Positions 10,788-21,004 of a stretch of DNA of 64,000 bases are shown piece after piece (position 1 is the first letter of the stretch; the number at the start of each line of letters is the position of its first letter). The translations under genes and the position numbers were made by a program. The stretch covers positions 124,001-188,000 of the forward strand of contig NW_008806289.1 in NCBI RefSeq assembly GCF_000400465.1, given 5' to 3'. Below the pieces are notes generated by a model. The model had not been told where the DNA came from, did no database searches, and saw only the letters and a list, made by a program, of their open reading frames with translations. The DNA comes from Wallemia ichthyophaga EXF-994. Its lineage: Eukaryota > Basidiomycota > Wallemiomycetes > Wallemiales > Wallemiaceae.

Positions 10788-11713
10788 ATGTCATTCGGAA
10801 CGATTTCACTCAACGACGGCACAACGGCTCCATCACCGTGAGTGAGAAGGAGAGAAGAGAGTAGAGGTCAATGCTGATCCACCACCGTAGCGCCTTCGGC
10901 ACAGGCAGTAAGTGAGGCCACCCATGCATACCGCGCTAAAAGCGGCCAGCGGCGCTGAAAGGGCGAGATGCGAAAGAGCAGGTATTGCAAGCACTCCAGA
11001 ATGGACAGCGACACCTAGACTGTGCGCAGTTCTACGGCAATGAAGGGAGTGTTGGTGAGGCGATAGCCGCGAGTGGATTACCTCGATCATCTTTATACAT
11101 AACAACAAAATATGCCACTGGGGACATCAGCACATCGCTACGCACATCTCTGCAACTTCTCCAGGTGGATTATGTGGATCTGTACCTGCTGCATAGTGTG
11201 AAGTTTGCAGAGGTGCACGGATTATCTAGGAGCTGGGAGGTGATGGAGTCGCTGCAGCGCGATGGTCTGACGCGCTCTATCGGCGTGTCAAATTACAGAG
11301 TGGGCGATTTGGAGATACTTGGACACACAGCACACACCATGCCCGCTGTTAACCAGGTCGAGTTTCACCCGTTTGTCTACAATCAAGCCGCCAAGCTCCA
11401 GCAATACTGCCATGATCACGGTATTGCGCTCGCTAGCTACGCTGGCCTCGCCCCACTTACTAAAACGCGACATGGTGATTTCGACGCTGTGGTTAAGCGC
11501 CTCGCTAGCAAATACGCTATTACTGAGCATGCAGTGCTGTATAATTGGCTGCGCAAGCATGGCGTTTTCGTCGTTACTACTTCCAGTAAGAAGGAAAGAC
11601 TCGAGGAGATGCACTGGCTGGCGAGGGAAATTAGCCATGAGGACAGCGCTGAGCTTGACAGCGTGGGCTCTCAGTACCATCACCGATACTACATGTCATT
11701 CATGGATGAGTGA
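10788..11713 (+). CDS. Aldo-keto reductase family protein
   Basis: Exons 10788-10837, 10891-10907 (17 nt) and 10950-11713 give 276 aa, starting MSFGTISLNDGTTAPSPAFG. Catalytic features of the AKR barrel are present: Asp and Tyr in HLDCAQFYGNE, Lys in ITTKY, and His in YLLHS. The cofactor and lid motifs IGVSNYRVGDLE, MPAVNQVEFHPF and VTTSSKKERLEE are also seen, the last matching NADPH phosphate contacts. The family reduces aldehydes and ketones with NADPH in the cytosol. The protein is a little shorter than typical fungal AKRs (about 290-330 aa). Substrate cannot be predicted. The tiny second exon is required to restore AFGTGT. Confidence 0.88.
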
Positions 11714-12262
11714 GTGGAGTGCAGGAAGAACGGTGATTACAGGAAGCACGGTGACTACAGTAAACACAGTAAACCCATTGAATAAATACATTACGCCACT
11801 GTTTCAGACTAGTTACAGTAATACTACGCTACGAAAGTTATGCGTTAGTGACTGGGTCGAATGACCAGAAAACCTGTGAAAACTCATTTGAATCAGGTGC
11901 GAGTCTATCATGGTCCAAGGTTTAGAAAGGGATGGTCGTGAGCGGGAAGTGGGAGTGCAGGATGGCTACTCCCCAATCTTGTACTAGGGTTTATTTGAAG
12001 AATACTTGTGCTAGGGTTTATTTGAAGAATAGCGTGCGTATTTCATTCAGCACCAATTCGAGCGAGTGAAAGTGTCAAGCGCGGCATCAGCGTTGAGAAG
12101 GCTGTTAACGAGCGAGTGGGAGTAGTTGTAGTTGATCAAATTGCTGTGGGCTGTAAAGAAGAGAATATAGAAAGAACTGAAATTTATATGCGCGGATGGC
12201 TGGCTGATTGAGTCTGTGAAATGTACTTGAACAGGAACAGTGGTCACCTGGTGTACTAGAGA
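11714..12262. other. Intergenic region with short direct repeat
   Basis: About 550 bp between AKR and bS6m. It holds a 27-bp direct duplication (11978-12031); no convincing coding frame is seen. Minus-strand frames near 12047-12401 overlap the bS6m gene and have no family features. Confidence 0.6.
11978..12031. repeat. 27-bp tandem duplication
   Basis: Two adjacent copies of a 27-bp unit share the core CTAGGGTTTATTTGAAGAAT; they differ at one base (TTGTAC versus TTGTGC before the core). Confidence 0.9.
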
Positions 12263-12640
12263 ATGCCGCTGTATAACATTCTGTGTATCGCAGCGCATTA
12301 TCCAGAGATTGTGGGTGTGTTTGGTGGTTTTTGGGTGCGCTGACGCCGTGACGCCGACCAACAGGCACCGATCCGCGAGCTTCTGAAGACAACGAGCTCA
12401 ATCATAAACAACGGCAATGGAGTTATCAGGAGTGTGGATTTCTGGGGCACCCAAACGCTGCCAATGAAGATGAGAAGACATCAGGAGATGCACGACAAGG
12501 GCGATTACATAAACATGCAGTTCATGGGATCGCCTAGAGTGCTCAACAACCTCAACCAACTCCTCAGATTAGATCCGCGAGTCGTTCGATGGCAGACGAT
12601 CAATCAGGGTGCAAAACTGGAGGATGTACTGGGGAAATGA
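12263..12640 (+). CDS. Mitochondrial small ribosomal subunit protein bS6m (Mrp17-like)
   Basis: Two exons (12263-12310, 12365-12640) with a 54 bp intron give 107 aa, beginning MPLYNILCIAAHYPEIAPI. The S6 fold is marked by PIRELLKTTSSIINNGNGVI, WGTQTLPMKMRRHQ, YINMQFMGSPRVLNNLN and LRLDPRVVRW, which is the conserved core of bacterial and mitochondrial S6. It binds the platform of the mitochondrial small subunit beside bS18m. A clear N-terminal presequence is not evident, as in other fungal bS6m proteins. Confidence 0.9.
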
Positions 12641-12670
12641 ACAACTAAAGAAATGAACAAATGAACAAAA

Positions 12671-13154
12671 CTACTTTCTTATCTTTGAATCCAAGTTGAT
12701 TGTGAATGGTCCGTCGTTTTCGATATTGACGCGCATCATTTCCCCAAATCTGCCGTCTTTGATGAGATCTGGGTGGTGTAGCTGGCTAAGCGTGTTGAGG
12801 AAATGCTGGTAAGCGTCTCGAGCGTCTGAGCTCTTCATGGCTTTGCGGTAGTCCAAGCTGTTGCCTTTGAGGGAGGCATGCAAGGTGAACTGCGAGACGG
12901 AGAGTATTTCGAGGCGGTTGTCTGCCACACATGCGCCGCCGTCGAACAAACGCAATTTGACAAGTTTGTTGGCCATCCATTGAATGTCCTCGTCGCTATC
13001 ATCCACGCTGAGCCCCACGAGAAGACACAAACCACTGTTTATGCTGCTCACCAGTTGCTCGTTCACCGTTACCGACGCTTTGAGAACCTTGAAAACCTTG
13101 AGCATTCCAACTTAGGCGCACGGAGATCCTCACCTTTTGTACCACCACTCTCAT
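12671..13154 (-). CDS. DTD1: D-aminoacyl-tRNA deacylase (Dtd1)
   Basis: Two exons (13154-13134, 13087-12671) with a 46 bp intron give 145 aa. The protein starts MRVVVQKVLKASVTVN and has the family signature SQFTLHASLKGN (SQFTL with the catalytic Thr/Gln pocket) and later NDGPFTINLDS, equivalent to the NxGPVT/F motif that enforces D-chirality. The enzyme removes D-amino acids mischarged on tRNA and also glycine from tRNA-Ala. Splicing is needed to recover the QKVLKAS strand. It converges with bS6m (30 bp between stop codons) and diverges from the next gene with 14 bp between starts. Confidence 0.92.
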
Positions 13155-13168
13155 CCTGGTTGTGCTGA

Positions 13169-13699
13169 ATGACGCACAACTTACCGCCAATCTCCTCGCT
13201 CGATTTGTTCGATAGGCAGAGAGGCTCCGGCGTGGGCGCGGATAGATCGCCGCCGCCGTCGCTCTTCCAATTCCCAACTGAGCTTCTGCCGTCGTCGTCG
13301 TTCAGGCATCCATACGTGACGAGCTCCCGTTCTGATCCGCTGCTCGGAGGGAAGAAGGCGTTGTCGGATGCCTCTGCGAATATGTCGCCTAATCCATCCT
13401 ATGCATCGTCATATCCATCGTCTAATACATCCTCCAATGCATACACCTCCAGGAAACGACCGCCATCCACCAACTCGGGGGCTGTCAACCAGCGGAACCA
13501 CGTCAAAGCAAAGAATCAGCACAGCAGTATACTCGTGGAGTGCATAGAGTTGCTCCATCAGCGCTGCGATCCACGCACCACGCCCCCTCTACCACCCAAC
13601 TGGCACGAGCGTAATTTGAGGTCCGTCAAGGATAAAGTGGGCGCAGTGAAGGATCTCTATTTGAGTCTTACTGGCGAGCCTTGGGAGCAAGGGGATTGA
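13169..13699 (+). CDS. Uncharacterised Ser/Pro-rich protein
   Basis: One exon, 176 aa. Residues 1-120 are low in complexity and rich in Ser, Pro, Asn and Arg, probably disordered. The C-terminal 60 residues look folded: ILVECIELLHQRCDPR, PPNWHERNLRSVKDKVGA, DLYLSLTGEPW. No family was recognised. The frame start is only 14 bp from the divergent Dtd1 start, so a later Met (codon 72, near 13382) is a possible alternative. The stop is followed by convergent proteasome alpha1, with 78 bp between. Confidence 0.6.
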   Translation: MTHNLPPISSLDLFDRQRGSGVGADRSPPPSLFQFPTELLPSSSFRHPYVTSSRSDPLLGGKKALSDASANMSPNPSYASSYPSSNTSSNAYTSRKRPPSTNSGAVNQRNHVKAKNQHSSILVECIELLHQRCDPRTTPPLPPNWHERNLRSVKDKVGAVKDLYLSLTGEPWEQGD

Positions 13700-13777
13700 T
13701 GGAGTCAAACTCTATGTCTTGGTGACACAAACACACTTGTAATACTATTTATCTCGTCTCACTTTACACCACTCATT

Positions 13778-14515
13778 CTAGTCTTTGTCGGCAATCTTCT
13801 GCAGAATATCCTCCACTTGATCCTCCCCGAGAGTCCTAAACACCTTATCGTGCTTGCTAACGACGCCTATTTCGATTTCGCTTGGTTTAAGATCGGTGCT
13901 GAGGACGCTGCTGAGGGTTTCAACCGCCAGTTCGAGCGATTGTTCATAACCGAGGGTGATATTCTCCACCTTGAATTTCTTCTCGAGGAAGTTGATAGCC
14001 TCTGTCTGTTTAGTGCCTGCGGAAGTTGCTTTGAAGCCAACAAAGTAGCCAGCAGGATCTACCTTGAAGAGCTGAGGCTGATCGAGTTCATCGTCGTGCC
14101 CAACGATCATCATGGCGATACCTAGTGGGCGCATTCCCGCTCTTTGCGTATGTACCTGGTTAATATTGGCTATTCTGCGCGCGAGCTGCTCAGCGGATAT
14201 GTCGTAGCCGTACTTGTACTTGAATTCGGCAGCCTCAGAGCGAGCGCGCATCACTTGCGAGCGGGCGTCGGGCACTATACCAGTCATTACACAGCCAATT
14301 GTGGGCGTTAGGGAGAATAAGTGGGTCACTGTAGACGCATCTAATAGCTTGTCGGGTACTCGCTTCTGGGTGATTACTACACTGGCTTCATCACCGCGCA
14401 CTCCTACAGCCGTTTGGTTTGAACCTGATATCGCCTTGAACGCATACTCTAATTGGTATATTCTGCCTTCTGGACTGAATACTGTGAGGAATCTGTCATA
14501 AGAGGATCTGGACAT
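13778..14515 (-). CDS. SCL1: 20S proteasome subunit alpha 1 (PSMA6/Scl1)
   Basis: One exon, 245 aa. It starts MSRSSYDRFLTVFSPEGRIY, the alpha-subunit N-terminal signature (FSPEGRIYQLEYAFKAI), and keeps alpha1-specific blocks: QKRVPDKLLDASTVTHLF, IGCVMTGIVPDARSQV, YKYGYDIS, MRPLGIAMM, DPAGYFVGFKA, FLEKK and PSEIEIGVV. Alpha subunits form the gated outer ring of the 20S core and lack the catalytic Thr1. Length matches human PSMA6 (246 aa). There is no intron, unusual in this neighbourhood. Confidence 0.95.
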   Translation of the reverse strand: MSRSSYDRFLTVFSPEGRIYQLEYAFKAISGSNQTAVGVRGDEASVVITQKRVPDKLLDASTVTHLFSLTPTIGCVMTGIVPDARSQVMRARSEAAEFKYKYGYDISAEQLARRIANINQVHTQRAGMRPLGIAMMIVGHDDELDQPQLFKVDPAGYFVGFKATSAGTKQTEAINFLEKKFKVENITLGYEQSLELAVETLSSVLSTDLKPSEIEIGVVSKHDKVFRTLGEDQVEDILQKIADKD

Positions 14516-14664
14516 GTTGTTGGAGGTACGTAATCAAAGGATAATTTCAGTAAAACAAAAGAAATTGTTTGAATTGTATAAAGTGCATAAATTCATGTTA
14601 AATCTATCTCGAAGGAATAAAAAATGCGTTTACATTGGTTTATCTGGTTATCTGAAATACAGCA

Positions 14665-16161
14665 CTAGAATGGGAATCCACCGGCAGAAGTGAATCTGGT
14701 TCCACCACCACCGAAAGAGCTATAACCGCCACCCATTCCACCACCACCCATTCCACCACCAAACGCACCAGATGCGAATAAATCAGCCAAGTTTATATCT
14801 GCACCCATTCCACCACTGCTAAATCCACCACCCATGCCACCAACGCCTTCATCAAGATCAAGACCATTGTCATATATGTGTCTTTGTTGTGAATCTGTGA
14901 GTACGCTGTAAGATTCGTTGATCTGTTTGAAATATTCCTCGTCACCACCTTTATCTGGATGGTGAATGAGGGATTGTTTTCTAAATGCCTTTTTCAATTC
15001 AGGATCAGTTGCAGTCTTTTGTACTTGAAGTATTTTGTAGTGATCGACGCGTTTAGATTTTTTGAGTTCCTTTTCAGCGTTACGGACTTCCTTCTCCAAG
15101 CCCTGCTTTTCTTCCATGGTGCAGGTATCGAGAGCAGCTTTAAAGTCGGAGACGCACTCTTCAAACTTTTCTTGAGAGAGGTTTATACGAGCGCGTGTTC
15201 TGAGAGCTTTAGTGTAGTTTGGGTGTAGTTTGAGAGCGTGATCGACGTCAGTAAACGCTTCATCAGATTTATCGGATAATTTGCTGTAAGCAGTGGCGCG
15301 GTTGGATAACAAAACAGCCTTCACTTTACCTTCACCGATTTCGCCTTGATCGCTGCTGAGGGCGTCAAGGGCGGTGGAGTATTGTTGTATAGCTTCAGTA
15401 TAACGTGCGTGTTTGAAAGCCTCATTACCACTCTCCTTACCCCTTTCAACAACGCGTGTACGTTTAAGGAGTGATTTAGCGGGAGAAAAGTCAGGATCAG
15501 ATCTCATTGCAGCTTGCAAGTGAGCGATGGCTTTAGAAAAGTTGGAGTCGAGGAAGAGAACGCGTGCTCGGAGGTAAAGGAGGTCAGGGGAGGCGGGGGA
15601 CATGGAGAGAAGGTCGGACGCAATTCTACCAGCTTCGAGGAGGTCACCTTTGCCGATGAGACATTCAACTTTACCGGCCTTCCATTCGAGAGGGGAATCG
15701 AGGACGTTGCAGCCAGACTCACGCTCAGCCTGGCGCAGGGACATAGAAGCCATAGACCAGTTGTTGTTAGCGCGTTCTTTGTCGTAATTGTGGATGGCGT
15801 TGAGCGTGCGTTGGCATTGTTGGGTGAAGGATACAAGGGAGGGGTCACTCGAGGATTTGTAGTCGGTGAGAATGGCTAATGCCTTTGCTGGCTGGCCCAA
15901 GCTGAGGTAACAGCGTGCAAGTCTGAGCTGGATTTTCAAGGAAGAAGGGGTGGTTGACGTAGCCTCCTCAATGTCATTGATAGCCGATCTGAACTTCTTC
16001 TGAGCCATTAGAGCAGCAGCTCTGTTTGTAAGGAAGGCTTTGTTGGATGGGTTTGCTTGGATGGCGGTGGTGTACAGTGACACAGCCTGATCATAGTCAC
16101 CGCCTTTAAACGCAACATTCCCCTGCTCTTTGAGTTGCTCTGCGTGTGCGTCGTCGCCCAT
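14665..16161 (-). CDS. TPR and J-domain co-chaperone (DNAJC7-like)
   Basis: Single exon, 498 aa. TPR repeats fill residues 1 to about 350 (for example EQGNVAFKGGDYDQAVSLYT, then GNEAFKHARYTEAIQQYS and KALRTRARINLSQEKFEE). A J domain follows near 375-445 with HYKILQVQKTATDPELKKAF, the HPD triad in LIHHPDKGG, and a Gly/Met/Phe-rich tail. This order defines DNAJC7 (Tpr2), which recycles clients between Hsp90 and Hsp70 in the cytosol. The Gly-rich tail is encoded by degenerate CCACC-rich repeats on the + strand at about 14700-14840. Confidence 0.92.
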   Translation of the reverse strand: MGDDAHAEQLKEQGNVAFKGGDYDQAVSLYTTAIQANPSNKAFLTNRAAALMAQKKFRSAINDIEEATSTTPSSLKIQLRLARCYLSLGQPAKALAILTDYKSSSDPSLVSFTQQCQRTLNAIHNYDKERANNNWSMASMSLRQAERESGCNVLDSPLEWKAGKVECLIGKGDLLEAGRIASDLLSMSPASPDLLYLRARVLFLDSNFSKAIAHLQAAMRSDPDFSPAKSLLKRTRVVERGKESGNEAFKHARYTEAIQQYSTALDALSSDQGEIGEGKVKAVLLSNRATAYSKLSDKSDEAFTDVDHALKLHPNYTKALRTRARINLSQEKFEECVSDFKAALDTCTMEEKQGLEKEVRNAEKELKKSKRVDHYKILQVQKTATDPELKKAFRKQSLIHHPDKGGDEEYFKQINESYSVLTDSQQRHIYDNGLDLDEGVGGMGGGFSSGGMGADINLADLFASGAFGGGMGGGGMGGGYSSFGGGGTRFTSAGGFPF

Positions 16162-16236
16162 TTAAAAACCTTGAATCCTTGGTTCAAGAAGACAGCCATC
16201 ATTGGAATATCAAGGAATAATTAAAATTTATCTAAA

Positions 16237-18100
16237 ATGACTGGGAACCAGCAGAAATCTAAACAGTCCAAGCAACCCAAGGATTCCCAACTCGCTTCCA
16301 TCTCTAACGGTTTAAATAGGCGTCGTCCCGGCAGCACCGAGGATACAACGCCAGACCACCTAAAATCTATTCCAAATAGAAAACTACGTAATAAGCTCAT
16401 TCGCCAGCACAACTACCAACAAGCCAGCCAGCGTGCTATTGCTGATTATCAGCATTATCTCTTACCAGACAGCAGCAACGGCATTCAGCCAGAGCATCCC
16501 CTTGAACGCACCTACAAACTCAATCAATCCCATATCAAAGACGCCGTCGCGGTCTCCACCGCACAGAAGTCCTTCTCCCTCTCCATCCAATCTGGCGTAA
16601 ACGCCCTTTCGTACTCTAACGACGGCCGTAACCTCGCCTTCACCGCCCCGCACGGCCGTATTGCTTCCTTTGACCCCACTCTCGGCCGACTACACACCGA
16701 TATCAACACCCATGAACACACCTCCGCAATCACCTACCTCCACAACTCTAGTATGATGGCTGTAGCCCAATCCAAGTATGTCTACATCTACGACAACCAG
16801 GGTTTAGAACTGCACAAACTCCCTGACCACATTGAACCCCGTCACCTTCAATTCCTCCCGCACCATTTCCTCCTCGCCTCCGCTGGACACACTGGCTGGC
16901 TCAAATGGCAGGATGTCAGTACAGGTGCGATGGTAGCCCAAACACGTACCCGCCTCGGCCCCACCACCGCAATGGCCCAGAACCGTACCAACGCCATCCT
17001 CTCCCTGGGTTCGAGTAACGGCACAGTCAGTTTCTACTCTCCCTCCACTCCTCACGCCCATGTCAAGCTACAAGCCCACCGCGGTGGTGTCCGCTCCATC
17101 GACCACGACCGTCAAGGTCGCTATCTCGCCAGTGCTGGTGCAGACGGTATGGTGAAGCTCTGGGACATGCGAATGTGGAGGGAACTCACCACTTTCCGCG
17201 CCCGCAACCAGATCGCCGATATCAGCTTCAGTGATACAGACATGCTAGCTGTGGGGTGGGGCAACCATGCCTACGTCTACCGCGACCTACTACAGCAGCA
17301 AGTTGACAACGGCAGCAGCAGCACCCCTACACCCTACCTCACCCACCACTTCAGCGGGAGGAATGTAAACAAAGTCGCCTTCTGCCCGTATGAGGATGTC
17401 TTATCGGTGGGACACGCCGGTGGTCTCGATAATCTCCTCATTCCAGGTGCTGGAGAGGGTAACTACGACTCCCTCGAAGCTGATCCCTTCGAAGGCAAAG
17501 GCGCGCGTCGTGAGCGTGAAGTCCGCCAGTTGCTCGATAAGGTGCGTTTTTTGTGTGGTGTACATGTATTATTCTAACTGACACAAACTCCCACAGATCC
17601 AGCCCGATCTTATTACTTTCAATGACAACGTCCTCGGTGGACTTCACCTCCAGCATGATAACAACAACCCTAATGCGAAGAAGGTACAGGGTAAGAAAAC
17701 TCGCCCGGTCGGCACGCCCAAGCCCTTCGCTCAGATGTCGAGATCGGAGCGACTGCGTGCGAATGGGATGGGAGAAAGCGACGAGGAGGAGGGTGATGAC
17801 GGTGACGATCAAGCTGACGATGACGCTGACGATGCTGAGGGCATGCTCGACGAACTCGACACTCAACATCACGACGACATGGGTAGAGCACAATTGAAGC
17901 AGAAGAAGAAAATGAGAGGTAGGAACACCTCTACGAAGAAATACCTGGCGCGGAAACGTAAGAACGTCGTCGAGCCTTCTCAACTCGCCCTCAAAGCTAA
18001 ATTGGCTAAAGAGAAGGCTGATATTGAGGCTAACGTTGCTAACAGACGTGGCACCAACACCCCTCATCAACCGTCTGCTTTGGATAGGTTTACCAAGTAG
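16237..18100 (+). CDS. UTP7: U3 snoRNP-associated protein Utp7 (WDR46)
   Basis: Two exons (16237-17541, 17597-18100) give 602 aa. A basic N-terminus (MTGNQQKSKQSKQ, SIPNRKLRNKLIRQHNYQQA) precedes a WD40 propeller (LSYSNDGRNLAFTAPHGRIA, SAGHTGWLKWQDVSTG, RQGRYLASAGADGMVKLWDM, VGHAGGLDNLLIPG). The family-specific segment DPFEGKGARREREVRQLLDK then joins IQPDLITFNDNVLGG across the intron. An acidic stretch and a Lys-rich tail complete it. Utp7 is an SSU processome component needed for 18S rRNA maturation in the nucleolus. It diverges from the DNAJC7 gene with 75 bp between the starts. Confidence 0.93.
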
Positions 18101-19918
18101 GTGAAGGTGTAGGTACATGTGTGCATGTCAGTAGTGTACTAGTTGGATGCTTTCCTCTCTTTTCTCGTCATATATTCTATTTATTTTGCAATTCTGTTGC
18201 AATTCATGCTTTGGTTTGTGCTTTATGCTTTATGCTTTCTGCAAGATTTCCCAAGTTACATCCCTGGCGCTTCAATCGCGCCTTGCACGCTGCTCGGAAG
18301 CAAATATCCGACATGGCTCTGGGCATCATATAGGATAAATAGAAAAAACAACACGCGTTTCATCGATAATAGCCAATCATATTGACTGATATAGACCACA
18401 GCCACCCACAAGTCGCATTTGCTCCCTCTCCATCCACGCGATTTACCTCTTGGCGTCCACAGGACTAAGGCTATCTTTAGAGAAAATTTTTAGATATTGC
18501 GCATCATCGCAAAGCATTAAATGTAATGGATGTAACCGTTGCAGCTGATGTAATTCATGAATAGGAAAGTGAACATCAGCCCAACTCCAACTCCGACTCT
18601 GCAATCTCTGCAATCGGCCGTTTGGCTTTATCAGCAGGAGTATGTCGAAATTTCTAAATAGTCCAAGTGAAGTGCTGGTCAAGGTAGTTAAAGAATTGTG
18701 CGAGTCAGGTTAGTGGAAACGCATATATTCATGTACCAAGTTTCACTCCCTGAGACATACCACATGTGCATTTGTATCTGGTTGGGCGAGTGCAGAGCAA
18801 ATGACTTTGCTTTTCGTGATAAGCTGTATAAAACACCTAATCTCATCACAAACCTGATAGCTACAGAATGTTTTCAAGATAGCTCAAATTAAAGAGTAGG
18901 AATAAGTCATTTCGTTCAGTTATCTTGGTCAGCAGCTACAATTTAGCTGGTAGTTTGAATCTGCATCATTTTAGCTGCTGCCCTGACAACTGAGGATCAA
19001 CACTACTCACTGTGCTTCAGTGTTACCCTTGCCCATACTATTAGTTGATGAAACACCGCCGAGACAGTTCAAATTAGCATCCGTCACTGTGATATGACCA
19101 AATATTAATCAGTCATTGAACATGTCATTCGACCGGGACATCTAACAAAATCTTCCCTCTTCGCTTTGGAAAACGCAATGGGAAGTTGTAGAAATTTACA
19201 TGACTGCCTGTAATGCTTCAATGCTCCAACGCTCCAATGCGCCATTTTAGCACTGTCAGATACAAGCTCTAAACACCTCCTTGGCATAAGTTAAGTTGAA
19301 GAATCTCGACCGCCATTGAGCTGTTGCTTCCGTTGAACAATTACGTGATAGGGCGTGAGAATCGCGGAAGTTTATTTAGAAATTGCATTGTTACAACTAC
19401 ATATCAAATGTAGCAAGCCAAGACATTCAACAAAACCCATAATAGTCGAATATATCTGTATTTACAAGTCGAGTTCGAAAATAGAATAATCAAGAAAAAT
19501 TTGGGTGAGATTCGTATTATGTATTAACGAAAAGTATTCACCGCTGTGAAAGATAAAGCCAATATATACCAGATGGCTAGGAATGACATCGGTTGAGATG
19601 GTCATTAGTGGTCGCGTTAAGTGGTTGGTCTCTTTACTTGTTTGTGATTGTGGAGAAGACGAAGAGCACGTGAAATAATTGAGAGAAGTAATTGGTGCAA
19701 AAGCTTGGTGTTGACAATTGAGTAGCCTACAGAAAGGTAAGGAAAAGTTGATTGTTTGCAATACGCGTTGATCGCTAGCAACACGATCTAATCGCTTGCA
19801 ACATGCGTTAATCGTTTGCAACACGCTCTAAATAAACGCGTTTGAAAGAAGGACGTTTGATCCAACTACGCCAGAAGCGCTGTGTGGGTGTTAGTGATTT
19901 TCGGTAAAACCTTCAAAT
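18101..19918. other. Long gene-free region
   Basis: About 1.8 kb between the convergent ends of UTP7 and the GST-like gene. Scattered frames of 60-120 codons (for example minus strand 19462-19824, which translates the tandem repeat) have no family features. It contains a 20-bp x 4 tandem repeat at 19751-19830. An unannotated non-coding RNA cannot be excluded. Confidence 0.6.
19751..19830. repeat. 20-bp imperfect tandem repeat, four units (40-bp dimer x2)
   Basis: Units read ATTGTTTGCAATACGCGTTG, ATCGCTAGCAACACGATCTA, ATCGCTTGCAACATGCGTTA and ATCGTTTGCAACACGCTCTA. Odd units end GCGTT(A/G) and even units end (A/C)TCTA, showing a higher-order 40-bp period. It is about 90 bp past the GST-like stop codon. 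Confidence 0.9.
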
Positions 19919-20872
19919 TCAACCCACCCTTAAACTGTCACAAAGACTCAACCCAACAATATTCAACAACTTGAGTAGACCCTCGTCATCCATAGAGCCA
20001 TTTATATCGGCTATAACTCTCGCTAGGAATGCAACTATAATCAAGTCTACCAGAGTAAGATCATGGCCTAACAACCACGGACCGCGTTGTTCACGCTGTT
20101 CAGTTGATGTGGTGGTGTTAGAGAGATGATCCGACGATAGTTCATTATCGACTTTGATCAAAAAAGATGCGACGTTCGACCAGGTTTTCTTGCTTGCATT
20201 GAAGAAATCCTGGCGATTTTTCAAGATAACTTCCACAGGCTTGTCAATATTTGATGGAATATTGTCATTGGGGTATTCAGTGGTTGTAGGAGGGATGTAC
20301 CTGTATCTATATATATCAAGTATATCCATATTCGACTTTGATTTTGATTCAAACCAGCTTCGTCTGTCTACAGGGCATAGGTGTCTGTATCGATCGAAAG
20401 CAGTCTGACGAGAGGTCAAGTAGGAAACGGCGCGAGTAGAGTTCAATTCCAATTCAGAGGGAGACGTTGCGCTCAGCATGAGGAAATTGGTATCAACTTC
20501 ACCAGAGAGGAGGTAGTTGATGAATTCATCACTCTTGCTTATTAAGTGTGGCAGTGGGATGAGTGAAGGTATAGATCTTCTCTTGATTGAAAGGAATTTG
20601 AGAATTGATTTGGTGTCTGAAATGCGCGTATATTCTACTGGTCTGTCTGCTTTGATTGATTCCGCGTTGGGGACGAGCATCACCGGAAGCGTTCCAGCTG
20701 GATTTATGGCCAGAAAAGAAGGGTGGAAATTATCACCCATATTCAAATCCACTTGTATCAAATCAAAATCTTGGTCGCTATATATTTTCTCCTCTAAGCA
20801 AAGTCTGACTATTGTAGACTGATATGAATGAGGTGACCAATATAACCTTGATGGAGGTATCATGGCATTCAA
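19919..20872 (-). CDS. Glutathione S-transferase-like protein (thioredoxin-fold N-terminus)
   Basis: Single exon, 317 aa (or 314 from the second Met). The N-terminus has the GST/GDAP1-like pattern: LYWSPHSYQSTIVRLCLEEK, then FLAINPAGTLPVMLVPN, in which the cis-Pro before the beta3 strand is typical. After a loop comes an all-helical part ending GPWLLGHDLTLVDLIIVAFL, the N-capping and hydrophobic-staple motif (S/T-x-x-D) of GST C-terminal domains. The catalytic residue may be Tyr or Ser in SPHSYQST. The central part is longer than in classical GSTs (about 220 aa), as in GDAP1-type proteins. Substrate unknown. Confidence 0.7.
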   Translation of the reverse strand: MNAMIPPSRLYWSPHSYQSTIVRLCLEEKIYSDQDFDLIQVDLNMGDNFHPSFLAINPAGTLPVMLVPNAESIKADRPVEYTRISDTKSILKFLSIKRRSIPSLIPLPHLISKSDEFINYLLSGEVDTNFLMLSATSPSELELNSTRAVSYLTSRQTAFDRYRHLCPVDRRSWFESKSKSNMDILDIYRYRYIPPTTTEYPNDNIPSNIDKPVEVILKNRQDFFNASKKTWSNVASFLIKVDNELSSDHLSNTTTSTEQREQRGPWLLGHDLTLVDLIIVAFLARVIADINGSMDDEGLLKLLNIVGLSLCDSLRVG

Positions 20873-21004
20873 CTCTATATCTCAATGCGCTTGAGTCTTT
20901 TTTTTTTTATCTGTCGGTGTGATTCGCTGTCTAGATTAAACCAGTGAATCCACCAGTCACACTATTTAGGATTTGTAGATCATTGATGGAAGTATTTTTT
21001 ATTT

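Noticed and set aside
14700-14840. CCACC-rich degenerate repeat as an independent minisatellite
   Set aside because: It encodes the Gly/Met/Phe-rich tail of the DNAJC7-like protein on the other strand, so coding constraint explains it.
19462-19824. 120-codon minus-strand frame over the 20-bp repeats
   Set aside because: Its N-terminus simply translates the tandem repeat and the rest lacks recognisable domains or splice context.
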